NCBI RefSeq assembly: GCF_000429025.1
Contig: NZ_AUBB01000050.1
Coordinates: 1-46,094 of the forward strand
Direction: 5' to 3'
DNA length: 46,094 bases
Origin: Actinospineispora spinosispora DSM 44797
Lineage (GTDB): Bacteria > Actinomycetota > Actinomycetes > Mycobacteriales > Pseudonocardiaceae
Shown: piece after piece, positions 15,871 to 24,405 of the stretch
Layout: every line of letters begins with the position of its first letter
Position numbering within the stretch: position 1 is the first letter of the stretch
Made by a program: the position numbers and the translations under genes
Notes under the pieces: model-generated
Databases searched by the model: none
The model's input: the letters and a program-made list of their open reading frames with translations, nothing else
Told to the model about the DNA's origin: nothing

Positions 15871-16467
15871 TCAGTTCGTGAGCACCCAGCCGCGCACGGC
15901 GGCGGTGGCGATCGCTCTGGCGGCGCCGTGCTCCGGCAGGCGGGTGGGGTCAAGGGAGGACTCCAGCGCGGCGCCGTTGATCAGGGCAATGACGCTGAAC
16001 ACCACGTGCTCGACGGAGAGCTCCGACTGCAACGTGCACTGCTCGAGTGTCCGAGTGAGGTGCTCGCGCCACACATCGGTGGCCAGCCGGTGATCGTCCA
16101 CGCTGGTGTCTATGTGACGTCCGATGAACGTGGTGACGATCACGAGTGCGCGCAGATCCTCGGCTGTGTCGAGTTTGACCAGGTAGTCGGCCAGGAAGTC
16201 GGTCAGCCGCTGGACTGGTGGCCGTCTCTCGTCGCGCAGTGGCGCGAGAAGCTGCTCGGACTGGCCAGCCCAGCCTTCCACCAGCACAGCTCGCAGCAGC
16301 GTTGCCTTGTCCCGGAAGTGGTGACAGACCGCACCCCGGGTGAGCCCGATGCGCTGCCCGATCCCTTCCATCGTCGAGCGGTCCCATCCGTGTTCGGCGA
16401 ACGAGTCCAGCGCCGACGCCAGGATGGCGTCCCGGGTGCGAGCGGCGTCCTGTTTGGTCCTTCTCAC
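15871..16467 (-). CDS. TetR-family transcriptional regulator
   Basis: A 198-residue protein with a clear TetR HTH at residues 10-55 (ARTRDAILASALDSFAEHGW, IGQRIGLTRGAVCHHFRDK). An all-helical ligand and dimer domain follows (FLADYLVKLDTAEDLRALVI, HLTRTLEQCTLQSELSVEHV). It lies 40 bp downstream of the amidohydrolase gene on the same strand, so it is likely the last gene of the esterase-amidohydrolase operon and its regulator. The final 59 bp are duplicated exactly at 4166-4224. The operator may be the dyad upstream of the esterase gene (19726-19734). Confidence 0.92.
   Translation of the reverse strand: MRRTKQDAARTRDAILASALDSFAEHGWDRSTMEGIGQRIGLTRGAVCHHFRDKATLLRAVLVEGWAGQSEQLLAPLRDERRPPVQRLTDFLADYLVKLDTAEDLRALVIVTTFIGRHIDTSVDDHRLATDVWREHLTRTLEQCTLQSELSVEHVVFSVIALINGAALESSLDPTRLPEHGAARAIATAAVRGWVLTN
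15875..15933. repeat. 59-bp tetR 3' end, source copy of the duplication at 4166
   Basis: Identical base for base to 4166-4224 and in the same orientation, 11.7 kb apart. Here it is part of the intact tetR gene, so this is the parental or better kept copy. Confidence 0.9.
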
Positions 16468-16507
16468 GCGGTCATGGTGTCACGTGTCTTTCCGGTCACG
16501 GCCGCGC

Positions 16508-18202
16508 TCAGGGCGAGGTGATCGCGGTCGGGTCGTGCACGACGGTTCCGTCTAGGGCGGTCAGCAGCACGGTAGTTTCCCGGATCTCGTCGACCGGGCA
16601 TTCGAGGATGTCCCGGTCGAGGACCACGAAGTCGGCCAATTTCCCCTTCTCGATGGAGCCGAGCCGATCTCCCCAGCCGACCAGGAGCGCTCCGTTGCAG
16701 GTGTGCATGCGGATCGCCTCGGCGCGGGTGATCGCTTTGGCCGGTGTTATCATGCTGCGTCCGGTCTCGCCGTCGACGCGGCGCAACGACGCCCAGAGTT
16801 GGAACATCGGCTCAGGGCGTGCGGCATCGCAGGCTTGCGCGACGGGCACGCCCTCGTCCATCCACCATCGCAGCGGGACGAGGGTTTCCCATCGGTCGTC
16901 CGAAAGCTTGTCCAGGTAGAGACGAACGCCCTTGGTGTAGTCCGTGCTCGGGCAGGTTTGGGCGACGATTCCCATCGCGCCTAGCTTGGCAAGCTGCTCG
17001 CGGGTCGGGTAGAGCGCGTGCTGCAGAACCCAATGCCTCTCGACCAGCGGTGATTCTCGGTCGACGATCTCTAATGCATCGGTAGCCATGGTGCAGGCCT
17101 TGTCTCCGCCCGCGATGATGTTCAGCCGCAGCCGGTGCCGGACCGCCAGGCGGGCGATGTCGACCAGCTGCTCGGTCGACACGGTCGGTGTGCCGTTGCA
17201 CACTTCGTCATAGACGTTCAGGTACGGCTTGTGCATGACCATGCCGCCGAAGGCGGGACCGCCCGCGTCGATGGTCAGCGTCGCTCCGACGACGGTGAGC
17301 TGGTCATCACCGGTGCCCTCGCCCAGCGCATCGTCGAGGCCCGCCATCCACTGGTCGAGCTCCACCATGGAGCGGGTCGCGGGAAACTCATAGGCGTTGA
17401 CCACGCGGTTGGCCAGCAGGCCCGTCGAGTGGATGGCCCGCAGGTCCGGGACGAAAAAATTGGTGTGCGCCTCGTAGATCGTGGTGACGCCGATGGCCAG
17501 ATTATCCCGGATAGCGGTGGCGATCGCCGCCCGTCTGGTCTCAGTCGGGACTTGCGGCAGCAAGGCCTGCAGACGACTATTGAGCCGGCTGGGATTGAAG
17601 ATGGTCAGTCCGTGGACCCGCCCGTTCGGCTCGCCATTCTCGGAATGCCCGATGCGCATCATGTCCTCGTCGGGGGTGGTCCGGTCGATTCCGAGCGCGG
17701 CGAGCGCCGCGCTGTTGAAGATGGCCGGATGCGGCCAGAACACCGACGTCGGGATGTAGACGGGATTCTCCGGCGCAGCCTCGTCGAGGTCATCGCGAGT
17801 CGGCCAGCGGCGTTCGACCAGACTCTCCGGAAGGTGGAAGTAATCGGGCGGTTCACCGATCGGACTGGTTGCGATCCACTCCCCCGGTTCCGTGATGGCA
17901 GCTGCCTCCTCGATGCGTGCGGCGATCTCGGCGATCGAATGCAGCCCGGCGAGATCCGGGTGGGCTAGGCCGAGCAGTCCACGAAAGATCGTGTGTGGGT
18001 GGCCGTCGATGAATCCGGGCAGCGCCATGCGGCCGTCCAGATCGACGACCGAGGCGCCGGTGTCGTCGGCAAACGCTCGCATCCGCGCGTTGCTGCCAAC
18101 GGCGGCGAACCGGTTGCGATCTACCGCGAACGCCTCCGCGACCGAGAAGGCCCCGTCCACGGTCACCACCTTGCCGTTGAGATAGACGGTGGGAACCGAC
18201 AT
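16508..18202 (-). CDS. Amidohydrolase family protein (YtcJ-like)
   Basis: A 564-residue metal-dependent amidohydrolase. N-terminal beta domain (MSVPTVYLNGKVVTVDGAFS) and the metal motif GFIDGHPHTIFRG (HxH) at about residues 66-78. Further down come EAHTNFFVPD, IIAGGDKACTMATDALEIV, HWVLQHALYPTREQLAKLG and the C-terminal GKLADFVVLDRDI barrel-closing segment. The YtcJ/NfdA subgroup hydrolyses N-formyl, N-acyl or related amide bonds; the substrate is unknown. ATG 18202 overlaps the esterase stop by one base (TGATG), which implies translational coupling. The frame is open further upstream only because it passes through the esterase gene out of frame. Confidence 0.9.
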   Translation of the reverse strand: MSVPTVYLNGKVVTVDGAFSVAEAFAVDRNRFAAVGSNARMRAFADDTGASVVDLDGRMALPGFIDGHPHTIFRGLLGLAHPDLAGLHSIAEIAARIEEAAAITEPGEWIATSPIGEPPDYFHLPESLVERRWPTRDDLDEAAPENPVYIPTSVFWPHPAIFNSAALAALGIDRTTPDEDMMRIGHSENGEPNGRVHGLTIFNPSRLNSRLQALLPQVPTETRRAAIATAIRDNLAIGVTTIYEAHTNFFVPDLRAIHSTGLLANRVVNAYEFPATRSMVELDQWMAGLDDALGEGTGDDQLTVVGATLTIDAGGPAFGGMVMHKPYLNVYDEVCNGTPTVSTEQLVDIARLAVRHRLRLNIIAGGDKACTMATDALEIVDRESPLVERHWVLQHALYPTREQLAKLGAMGIVAQTCPSTDYTKGVRLYLDKLSDDRWETLVPLRWWMDEGVPVAQACDAARPEPMFQLWASLRRVDGETGRSMITPAKAITRAEAIRMHTCNGALLVGWGDRLGSIEKGKLADFVVLDRDILECPVDEIRETTVLLTALDGTVVHDPTAITSP

Positions 18203-19698
18203 CAGCTGTCCCTTTTCGACGTGGCCACCTGGCGGGAGTGGATCGCACAGGGCAGCGAGAAATGCATAGTGGCCGCCGCCCTCTGGTCGTGGCGGGGCCA
18301 TTCGGGCAGCCGGTCGTGGTTCGGGTCCCCGCTGCGGGTGAATGCGATCCAGGCCCGCTGCACCGAATCGACCAAGGGCGCCAACCCCGCACCGGACAGC
18401 CCCCCGAGCATCGGCGCGTCCGACCACGCCGCCAGGTTCCCGAAGGCGAACGGGATCTCGATGCAGTGACAGGCACCGAAGGGACTGAGCGGCGGGCTCC
18501 AATCGAACCGGTACACCCACGCTGGGTTGCCGTGCTCGGCCAGCAACGTGGCCAGCCGCACGCTGCCGTCGCAGTACATGTGCTCGGTATTCAACCTGAT
18601 CGCCAGCCGCGCAGGGGAGAGATCGGTCGCCTCGGATACCCGATCGACATCGCCGAGCCACTCCCGAGCGGCCGCAGTGAGCTCGTCCCGGGTCAGCGAA
18701 CCGAGGCGATCGTCGAATGCGTACTGGGCGGCCGCCTCGTCGCGGTTCGTACCGATCATGAATCGGATGCCGTCCCCGGCCTGAGACCCGACCGTCTCGA
18801 TCGGATCGGCGGCGACTAGCAGGCCGTCGGCGACGAGTTGAAACGGCCGGGTGAGGTCCAGGAAATGACTGATCCGAGAACCCAGAACCGCCTGCTGAGC
18901 AGCCAGAATCTCAGCGACCGACTTCGCCAGCACATCGTTCACCTGGTGCGGCGACAACCCCAGAGCATGCAGGAAACGCACCGCGATCTCGGTCGCGGCA
19001 GCCGGGCTCTGCGGCAGGAGCCCGGTCGGCGCGCTCTGGATGATCGCACCGCGACACAGCCCGGTACCTGCCTGACCCGAGAGCATGTCGATGATCGAGA
19101 TCGCGCCGCCGGACTGCCCCGCGATCGTGACCGCGTTGGGATCACCGCCGAATACGGCGATGTTGTCCCGGACCCAGCCCAGTGCGGCGATCTGGTCGAG
19201 CAGACCGAAGTTGCCGGCGCCGAGGTCGGAGCCGAGGTCGGCTAGGTAGAGGTAGCCGAGTGCGCCAAGCCGGAAATTGACGGTGACGACCACGAGGTCG
19301 CCGAGACGGGCGAGCGCGGTGCCGTCGTACCAGTCCAGGCCCCCGGAGCCGGAAAACATACCGCCGCCGTGGAAGAAGACCAACACCGGGCGAGGCCGCT
19401 GATCCGGGAACGGCGCCCACACGTTGGGGGTCAGGCAGTCCTCCGATTGCGGCGTGGTCCGCACGCCGAACGCCCACCCGACTCGCGCCACCGGCTGAGG
19501 GGCCGCCGGTCCCGGACTCGTCATGTCCCGAACCCCGGTCCACCCGTTGACCGGACCCGGGGCGGCGAACCGGGCTGCCCCCACCGGCGGGGCCGCATAA
19601 GGGATGCCGAGAAAGGTCCGCACCCCATTCGACTCTCGACCCCTCGAGCGGCCCTGAGCCAGCGCGACCTCACACTCGGATCCACGAGTCTGAGACAT
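18202..19698 (-). CDS. Type B carboxylesterase / para-nitrobenzyl esterase-like
   Basis: An alpha/beta hydrolase of about 498 residues. Visible motifs are RTFLGIPYAAPPVGAARF near the N-terminus, SEDCLTPNVWAP (usual EDCLYLNVW), the oxyanion loop FFHGGGMFSGSG and the nucleophile elbow AGQSGGAISI (GxSxG, with Gln-Ser-Gly-Gly instead of the usual Glu-Ser-Ala-Gly). The acid is in GTNRDEAAAQ and the His in FGACHCIEIPFAFGN. ATG 19698 is preferred over GTG 19710 because it has a better-spaced purine-rich site. It is first in an operon with the amidohydrolase and tetR, suggesting sequential hydrolysis of an ester and an amide in one substrate (inference). Confidence 0.9.
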   Translation of the reverse strand: MSQTRGSECEVALAQGRSRGRESNGVRTFLGIPYAAPPVGAARFAAPGPVNGWTGVRDMTSPGPAAPQPVARVGWAFGVRTTPQSEDCLTPNVWAPFPDQRPRPVLVFFHGGGMFSGSGGLDWYDGTALARLGDLVVVTVNFRLGALGYLYLADLGSDLGAGNFGLLDQIAALGWVRDNIAVFGGDPNAVTIAGQSGGAISIIDMLSGQAGTGLCRGAIIQSAPTGLLPQSPAAATEIAVRFLHALGLSPHQVNDVLAKSVAEILAAQQAVLGSRISHFLDLTRPFQLVADGLLVAADPIETVGSQAGDGIRFMIGTNRDEAAAQYAFDDRLGSLTRDELTAAAREWLGDVDRVSEATDLSPARLAIRLNTEHMYCDGSVRLATLLAEHGNPAWVYRFDWSPPLSPFGACHCIEIPFAFGNLAAWSDAPMLGGLSGAGLAPLVDSVQRAWIAFTRSGDPNHDRLPEWPRHDQRAAATMHFSLPCAIHSRQVATSKRDS

Positions 19699-19725
19699 CT
19701 CAGCCCTCACTCCGAAATTTACGTG

Positions 19726-19734
19726 ACATCATGT
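19726..19734. promoter_or_regulatory. Dyad upstream of the esterase operon
   Basis: ACAT-C-ATGT in an AT-rich stretch (19715-19742) 28 bp upstream of the esterase start. TATAC-like bases beside it could form the -10. Being the only AT-rich dyad before the operon, it is a candidate operator for the downstream-encoded TetR protein. Confidence 0.3.
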
Positions 19735-19795
19735 ATGTATACTGGGTCGGTCCCCACACCGCCAGACCCTGATGGGATGTCTCGCTACTCGAGCC

Positions 19796-19815
19796 GGTCG
19801 GTCGGTCGGTCGGTC
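19796..19815. repeat. Five tandem GGTC units
   Basis: A short perfect tetranucleotide array, GGTC x5, lies just downstream of the BAAT fragment stop. Its length is one that can vary by slippage. No function is evident. Confidence 0.8.
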
Positions 19816-19826
19816 CACCATCGCGT

Positions 19827-19994
19827 TCAGAGTCCGAACAGGTCCACCAAATAGGGCCAGGCTCGCTGACCCATCGCGTGGCGTCGGGCGATCTGGGCGG
19901 CGAAGACGTCGGACGGCCACACCTGGTCGTCACCGCCTCCGGTGACAAGCGGGCAAGCCTCGATGCTCTCGACGGGGATCGTCGCCGCCTCGAC
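19827..19994 (-). pseudogene. BAAT-type acyl-CoA thioester hydrolase, C-terminal scrap
   Basis: The minus-strand frame VEAATIPVESIEACPLVTGG, then GDDQVWPSDVFAAQIARRHA and QRAWPYLVDLFGL, ends at a stop at 19827. The GGDDxxWPS motif with the preceding IPVE strand is the acid loop of bile-acid-CoA:amino acid N-acyltransferase/dienelactone-hydrolase-like enzymes. Only the last 55 residues exist, and the 5' side is fused to a truncated ridA at about 19995. Confidence 0.55.
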
Positions 19995-20098
19995 GGCACC
20001 TGGCCGGAGACGGCGACCACTCGCCCACTGGACGCGACCGCATGGCTGTACCCGTTGATCGGCGGCTTTCCGTCAGACCTAAGGTGGAGTTCGTGCAT
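19995..20098 (-). pseudogene. ridA-like (YjgF) N-terminal fragment
   Basis: From ATG 20098 the frame reads MHELHLRSDGKPPINGYSHA and then VASSGRVVAVSGQVP, matching the first 35 residues of the frameshifted ridA-like gene at 36253 (MHEHFLRPDGPPPVNGYSHA). Beyond Val-Pro the sequence changes to the BAAT scrap. Together with the lysE' fragment upstream it is a partial copy of the ridA-lysE pair at 36.2-37.3 kb. Confidence 0.75.
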
Positions 20099-20140
20099 GG
20101 CTCCTCCTTGGAGTGACGCCACCGTCCGCTGCCGAAACCG

Positions 20141-20460
20141 CTACTCAATGGCGATGCGCACGCCAAGCCCGATCAGCACGGTTCCCGTCACCGCTTCGGC
20201 CACCCGTCGTATCGAGGGTCGGCGCAACACATCGCCTGCCTGTGCCGTCACCGCAGCGTAGGTCGCCAACCAGATGAAGTGAGCGCGGCGAACAGCGTGC
20301 CCAACATCATTAGATTGAGCACTGCCGCGTGGTCTGATGGGGCGAACTGCGGTAGGAGACTTGCGAAGAAGACCGCCATCTTGGGATTGCTGAGATCACT
20401 CAGCAGCCCTCGGCTCAGTGCCGTCCAGCGAGTTGGTGGCATTGATCTCGTGCCCGATGC
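20141..20460 (-). pseudogene. LysE-family exporter fragment, partial copy of the gene at 36661
   Basis: The C-terminal half of a LysE/RhtB exporter: SMPPTRWTALSRGLLSDLSN, PKMAVFFASLLPQFAPSDHA and, after a frameshift, the AAVTAQAGDVLRRPSIRRV segment to a stop at 20141. Positions 20201-20303 match 36721-36824 with a single missing G (about 20279-20280), which is what breaks the frame. The N-terminal half is replaced by an IS481 scrap at about 20461. Confidence 0.85.
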
Positions 20461-20590
20461 GCTCGATGCGGCTGATCCCGTGGGCGGCGAACCAAGCGCG
20501 GGCGCGGTGCACGAACGCGATGGGGGTGACGGCCTTCTCGTCAGGCAAGGCCTCGGCGTAGGCCAGGCGGGAGACTGTCGGTGCGCGGCG
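20461..20590 (-). pseudogene. IS481-family transposase scrap
   Basis: Minus-strand translation SRLAYAEALPDEKAVTPIAF followed by VHRARAWFAAHGISRIERI is the middle of the rve integrase core of IS481 transposases, just before the second catalytic Asp (family ITHIERIVTDNG). It is cut at that point and continues into lysE sequence, so the catalytic triad is incomplete. Confidence 0.75.
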
Positions 20591-20599
20591 CTCACGCTG

Positions 20600-21749
20600 T
20601 TAGGCGCGCGCCGCCGTCGTCGGGGTTCGGGCGGGTGCGGCGAAATCGACGAAGGCGTCGTAGTCGAGCAGCGCGCGCAGCACGACGGTGTGCCCATCGG
20701 CATGGGCGCGCTCGCAACGCTGGCGGGCCTCGCTACGCTGCTGATGGTCACGGCGCAAGACTGCGGCGGTGGCGACGTGGGCGGGATCCCCCACGCTGCT
20801 TGGCCCAAGACCGGCGATGTCGGGCGACGACCTGCCGCCGCAGAACACCGTCACCGTTTCGGGGAGGCAGTGACATCGACGAACCGGCCGATCATGCGAG
20901 GGTCGACTGAGTAGTCGTTGCTGTCCAGACGCACGAAGTAGTCCCGCGTCAGCCGTACTCGGCTGCTCAGCCCGACCGCCGGGTCCATCGGCGGCAACGG
21001 GATCATCGCCGCGTAATCGGACTCCAGCACCTCGACCGGGCTCCCATGAATGGCTCGGACGGTGCGCTGGTTGGCCCGTCGAGTCAGCCAATCGGTGACC
21101 TGGACGTTGAAATCTTCCGGGCCGCTGAACCGGCGGCCCGGCGGAACGAGGTCTCCAGGTAACCGTTGCCGCGCACGACGATGCCCTTGAACTCCGGGTC
21201 GCGGCGCGGGGCGAGCACGGTCCTGGCCGCGAGGCTCCCCGCGAACGCCGCCGCAGCCGCCGTGGGACGCCCGGTCCCGCCGATACCGGCCTCGCGATCC
21301 CAGACCAGCACAACACCCGAACGTGCCCCGGCGCGACCGGGACCTTCGTCTCCGGGAACCACAGATCGCACTGCGCGATCTCGCCCGGCTCATAGACGAC
21401 CCGATCCGCTGGATCGATCCCCACGTACTCCGGCCTGATCTGGCGCAACCGGTCCTTCAACGTCCTCACCGAGTACTCCCACCCGATCCCTTCAGCTATC
21501 ACCATCGCGGGCATCCGGGGAAACTCCGCCAGTAACGCGCGTACCGCGGGCTCCACCGCGTCCGCCAACGATCCTCGCGGCGCCCGCTCGTATTTCAGCG
21601 GCCGCTCCGAGCGCAGCGCCGCCTTCACCGTGTTCCGCGCCAACCAACCCCATCCGCCGAGCGATCTCCGAGATCGAGACACCCTCAGCCCGATGCAACC
21701 GGCGAGTCTCTACCCAATCCTCCACCAAGATCACCCTCCCGAGCTTCAA
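20600..21749 (-). pseudogene. IS21-family transposase (IstA type), multiple frameshifts
   Basis: Pieces in successive frames read MKLGRVILVEDWVETRRLHR, ARNTVKAALRSERPLKYER, YVGIDPADRVVYEPGEIAQC (catalytic Asp region), EFKGIVVRGNGYLETSFR, NVQVTDWLTRRANQRTVRAI and VRLTRDYFVRLDSNDYSVD. This is a different IS21 subgroup from the intact element at 8280. At least four frame changes are needed, so it is long dead. No istB follows; the element is cut by or joined to the IS481 scrap. Confidence 0.75.
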
Positions 21750-21780
21750 GGGTGGTCAAGTTCCAGTCGTCAGCACCTGG

Positions 21781-22170
21781 TCAGTATTCAGCCGTCGTCG
21801 GCACACCGGCCGAAGATCGCTGCCCGAGCGGGACCGCGACGATGATCTGGTCGGCAGTAACCCGCGAGCTGAGCGTTGCAACCCTGCAAGAACCCGCGTC
21901 GGGTGGGCATCGGCCGTCGGCCCGCGGCGATGATGGCAGCGCGACGGTCGAGCTTGGCCTGCAGGCGGGCGATCTCCCGTTCCAGCTGGGCCTGGGCTCC
22001 GGCCAGTCGGTGGGGTCCACGCGGGATGCACCCGACCACCGACTCACCCGCTTGGGCGCGCTCCAGCCGCGCCGCCGCGCTCGCCTGTCGTTGCTGTTCG
22101 GCCTGGTTCTGCAGCATCTTCACGGGGCCGCAGCCTTGGCGATCATCATCGTTGGCATGGTGATGTCCGG
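21781..22170 (-). pseudogene. IS1182-like transposase fragment
   Basis: Reads QLEREIARLQAKLDRRAAII, AAGRRPMPTRRGFLQGCNAQ and, one frame over, TADQIIVAVPLGQRSSAG. The linker helix with RRAxIIAAGRRP followed by PTRxGFLQGYNAQLAVTxDQIIVA marks the catalytic core of IS1182-type (DUF772) transposases. Only about 110 residues are left and two frames are involved. Upstream (22170-22334) the words YVQDVQHLNLSGTYPDITMP appear in one frame and probably belong to another, unidentified gene. Confidence 0.55.
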
Positions 22171-22536
22171 ATAGGTTCCGCTGAGATTGAGGTGCTGCAC
22201 ATCTTGCACATAGCCGATGTTGACCGTTTGCGGCGCAGTCCCGGTTCGGCAGGTCGCCGAGCGACCCCGCGTCGACTACCGCGCGAACCTCGGGGACCAC
22301 GGGAGCGCCGTCGAGCGAGAGCGGCGTTTATCACGGAAGTTTCTGGTCGCGGTCGATTCGTTTGGCGTGAATGGGGGGTCTAACCCTCGTGACAAGCAGA
22401 AGAGGTGACCGCAACCGTGCGTTATCGGCGATGGCTCGCGGTGTGCCGGCTAGTGGAGGAGGGTCACCTCCGGGTCGGAGGGTGCCATGGAGGGGGATGT
22501 TGGGCTGATGAGGCGATCGGGGAGGGCGTGGCTGCG

Positions 22537-23475
22537 GTGGGCACCGGGCTCGTAACCGGATTCGAGGAGGTCGCCGGGGCGCTGCGGGGCGAGCTGCTGG
22601 CGCACTGCTATCGGATGCTCGGATCATGGGATGAAGGCGAGGACGCGGTGCAGGAAACCTACCTGCGGGGCTGGCGGGGCTGGGACGGCTTCGATGAGCG
22701 CTCCTCGGTGCGCACATGGCTGCACCGGATAGCCACTAACGTGTGTCTCAACGCCATCCGCGACCGTGGTCGGCGTGCGCTGCCCTCCGGGTTAGGCGCC
22801 CCCACCGACGACCCCGACGCCGCACCGGGGGTGCTGCCACCCCAGAAGTGGGTCCAGCCTTTCGCCGATGACCGGGACGATCTCCGGCTGGCGTTCATCG
22901 CTGGTTTGCAGACCCTGCCAGCGACCCAACGGGCGGTGCTGCTGCTGGGTGATGTGCTGCGGTTCCCGGCCACCGGGGTAGCGGAGATGCTGGGCATCTC
23001 GGTCGTCGCGGCGAAAAGCAGCTTGCAGCGAGCCCGTGCTCGCATGGTCCAGGTCGCACCTAACCCCTACGCCGTGGTCGAGCCGAGTGCTCCCGCGGCA
23101 CGCCGCATGCTGGACAGCTGCGTGGACGCGTTCGAAACCGCGAACGTCGAGTTGCTGCTGGCGGTGCTCCGCGACGACGCAACCCTGCAACTGGTGCCGA
23201 ACCAAACATGGTTCGCCGGCAAAGCAAACTGCTCGCCCGTGCTGGCCGGCGCCGTGGGCAATCCCGGCGACTGGCGCTTGCTACCCACGATTGCTAACGG
23301 CCAACCCGCAGCCGAGGTATACCTGCACGGGCAACCTTACGGCCTCACGGTGCTCGATGTGCGCCGCGATGGCATCGCGGACATCACGGTGTTCACCGAT
23401 CCCGCGCTGGTCAAGAGGTTCATTCCGAGCACACCAAACCCGGCCACCTCTGAGTCTCGACACAGCGAACCCTAG
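22537..23475 (+). CDS. ECF RNA polymerase sigma factor, SigG-like with SnoaL-like tail
   Basis: Sigma region 2 is at about residues 5-75 (LLAHCYRMLGSWDEGEDAVQ, WDGFDERSSVRTWLHRIATN). Region 4 is at about 120-175 (LQTLPATQRAVLLLGDVLRF, GVAEMLGISVVAAKSSLQRA). A SnoaL/NTF2-like C-terminal domain of about 120 residues carries ELLLAVLRDDATLQLVPN and YGLTVLDVRRDGIADITVF. This layout is the TIGR02960/SigG group, where the tail replaces an anti-sigma factor. The frame opens at 22405, but GTG 22537 has GGGAGG 11 bases upstream and begins where homology begins. A DHFR-like gene follows after 10 bp, a frequent partner. Confidence 0.88.
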   Translation: MGTGLVTGFEEVAGALRGELLAHCYRMLGSWDEGEDAVQETYLRGWRGWDGFDERSSVRTWLHRIATNVCLNAIRDRGRRALPSGLGAPTDDPDAAPGVLPPQKWVQPFADDRDDLRLAFIAGLQTLPATQRAVLLLGDVLRFPATGVAEMLGISVVAAKSSLQRARARMVQVAPNPYAVVEPSAPAARRMLDSCVDAFETANVELLLAVLRDDATLQLVPNQTWFAGKANCSPVLAGAVGNPGDWRLLPTIANGQPAAEVYLHGQPYGLTVLDVRRDGIADITVFTDPALVKRFIPSTPNPATSESRHSEP

Positions 23476-23485
23476 GAGAATCGTT

Positions 23486-24064
23486 ATGCGCAAATTGATC
23501 ACGGCCCAGTTGGTCACTCTCGATGGGGTTATGCAGGATCCGGGCGGCTTCGGTGAGCTTCCTCACGGGGGATGGTCCCATCAGCATTTCGATGATGAGG
23601 CAGTACAACAATCCATCGACCTACACCGGGGTTGCGACCTGTTTCTGTGTGGCCGGGTCACCTATGAGCTTCTGTCGAAGGCCTGGTCGGGCAACACGGG
23701 GGAATACCCGGATCTGGTGAACAGCTCACCCAAGTTGGTCGCATCAACCACATTTTCTGAGCCACTCGAATGGAACGCGAGCCTGATCAAAGGTGATGTC
23801 GTCGAAGAGATCTCGCGGATCAAACAGGAACCGGGCAAGAACATCGTGTTGTATGGCAGCGCGACACTCCTGCGCACGCTGCTGCGTCACGACCTGGTCG
23901 ACGAGATTCAGACCTGGGTGTTCCCACTGATCGTGGGCGGTGGGAAGCGCTTGTTCGCCGATTACGTCCCGAGAGCCTTCGAACTCATCGACACCAAACA
24001 ACTGACATCGGGCATGGTGATCCACTCCTACCGGCCCGTTCGCGGCCCCGTCAAGGAGGCATGA
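23486..24064 (+). CDS. Dihydrofolate reductase-like (RibD C-terminal fold) protein
   Basis: A 192-residue protein of the RibD_C/DHFR superfamily. N-terminal strand MRKLITAQLVTLDGVMQDPG, NADPH-loop region CDLFLCGRVTYELL at about residue 52, GKNIVLYGSATLLRTLLRHD (glycine-containing nucleotide loop) at about 118, and VFPLIVGGGKRLF at about 148. These stand-alone proteins accompany sigma factors of the SigG/SigJ type in actinomycetes. The reaction is not known and true folate reduction is unlikely. ATG 23486 has AGGAGAA six bases upstream and lies 10 bp after the sigma gene, so it is co-transcribed. Confidence 0.9.
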   Translation: MRKLITAQLVTLDGVMQDPGGFGELPHGGWSHQHFDDEAVQQSIDLHRGCDLFLCGRVTYELLSKAWSGNTGEYPDLVNSSPKLVASTTFSEPLEWNASLIKGDVVEEISRIKQEPGKNIVLYGSATLLRTLLRHDLVDEIQTWVFPLIVGGGKRLFADYVPRAFELIDTKQLTSGMVIHSYRPVRGPVKEA

Positions 24065-24079
24065 GACATAGGTGACAAC

Positions 24080-24286
24080 CTAACTGTGTCCCGCGATGAG
24101 TGGCTGCAGACCCGAGCGCATGGTGGGCCGGCTGGGGAAAGCCGCCCAGCACACCGACCCTTTCCCAGCTCGGGTCAGGGCCTGCTCCACGGCGTAGGTC
24201 TTGCCCAGTCCGGCCATGCTGCTGCAACACCTTCTGTGGACACAACAGCTGCTGGCGGAGCTGCCGCTAGTGCTGTCGGACCGCAC
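24080..24286 (-). pseudogene. AAA ATPase (TniB/MuB-like helper) scrap
   Basis: The frame contains MAGLGKTYAVEQALTRAGKG and SVCWAAFPSRPTMRS. It is a GLGKT Walker A loop with a following helix and an R-P-T-M-R strand, as in the transposition ATPases paired with Mu/TniA-type transposases in actinomycetes. The Walker A GxxGxGKT lacks its usual first residues, and everything after about 45 residues is lost. A TniA-like scrap occurs at 31110-31330. Confidence 0.4.
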
Positions 24287-24298
24287 GATCGTGCGGTC
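24279..24298. promoter_or_regulatory. Perfect 20-bp palindrome upstream of the P450 gene
   Basis: GACCGCACGATCGTGCGGTC is a perfect 20-bp palindrome located 108 bp before the P450 start. With no spacer it suits a repressor dimer site rather than a terminator (no T-run). The binding regulator is unknown. Confidence 0.5.
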
Positions 24299-24405
24299 TG
24301 CTACACCAGCCCCCGCGCCAACGACACCACGGACTGCGGCTTGAGCTCGTCCACCACTCGGGTAATGGCTTTCCCGCAGCTCGGCGTCGGGCGTACCGTC
24401 GGTAC

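Noticed and set aside
16508..18661. Treating the amidohydrolase as a 717-residue protein starting at 18661
   Set aside because: The extra N-terminal part is the esterase gene read in another frame. The ATG at 18202 overlaps the esterase stop and begins at the homology.
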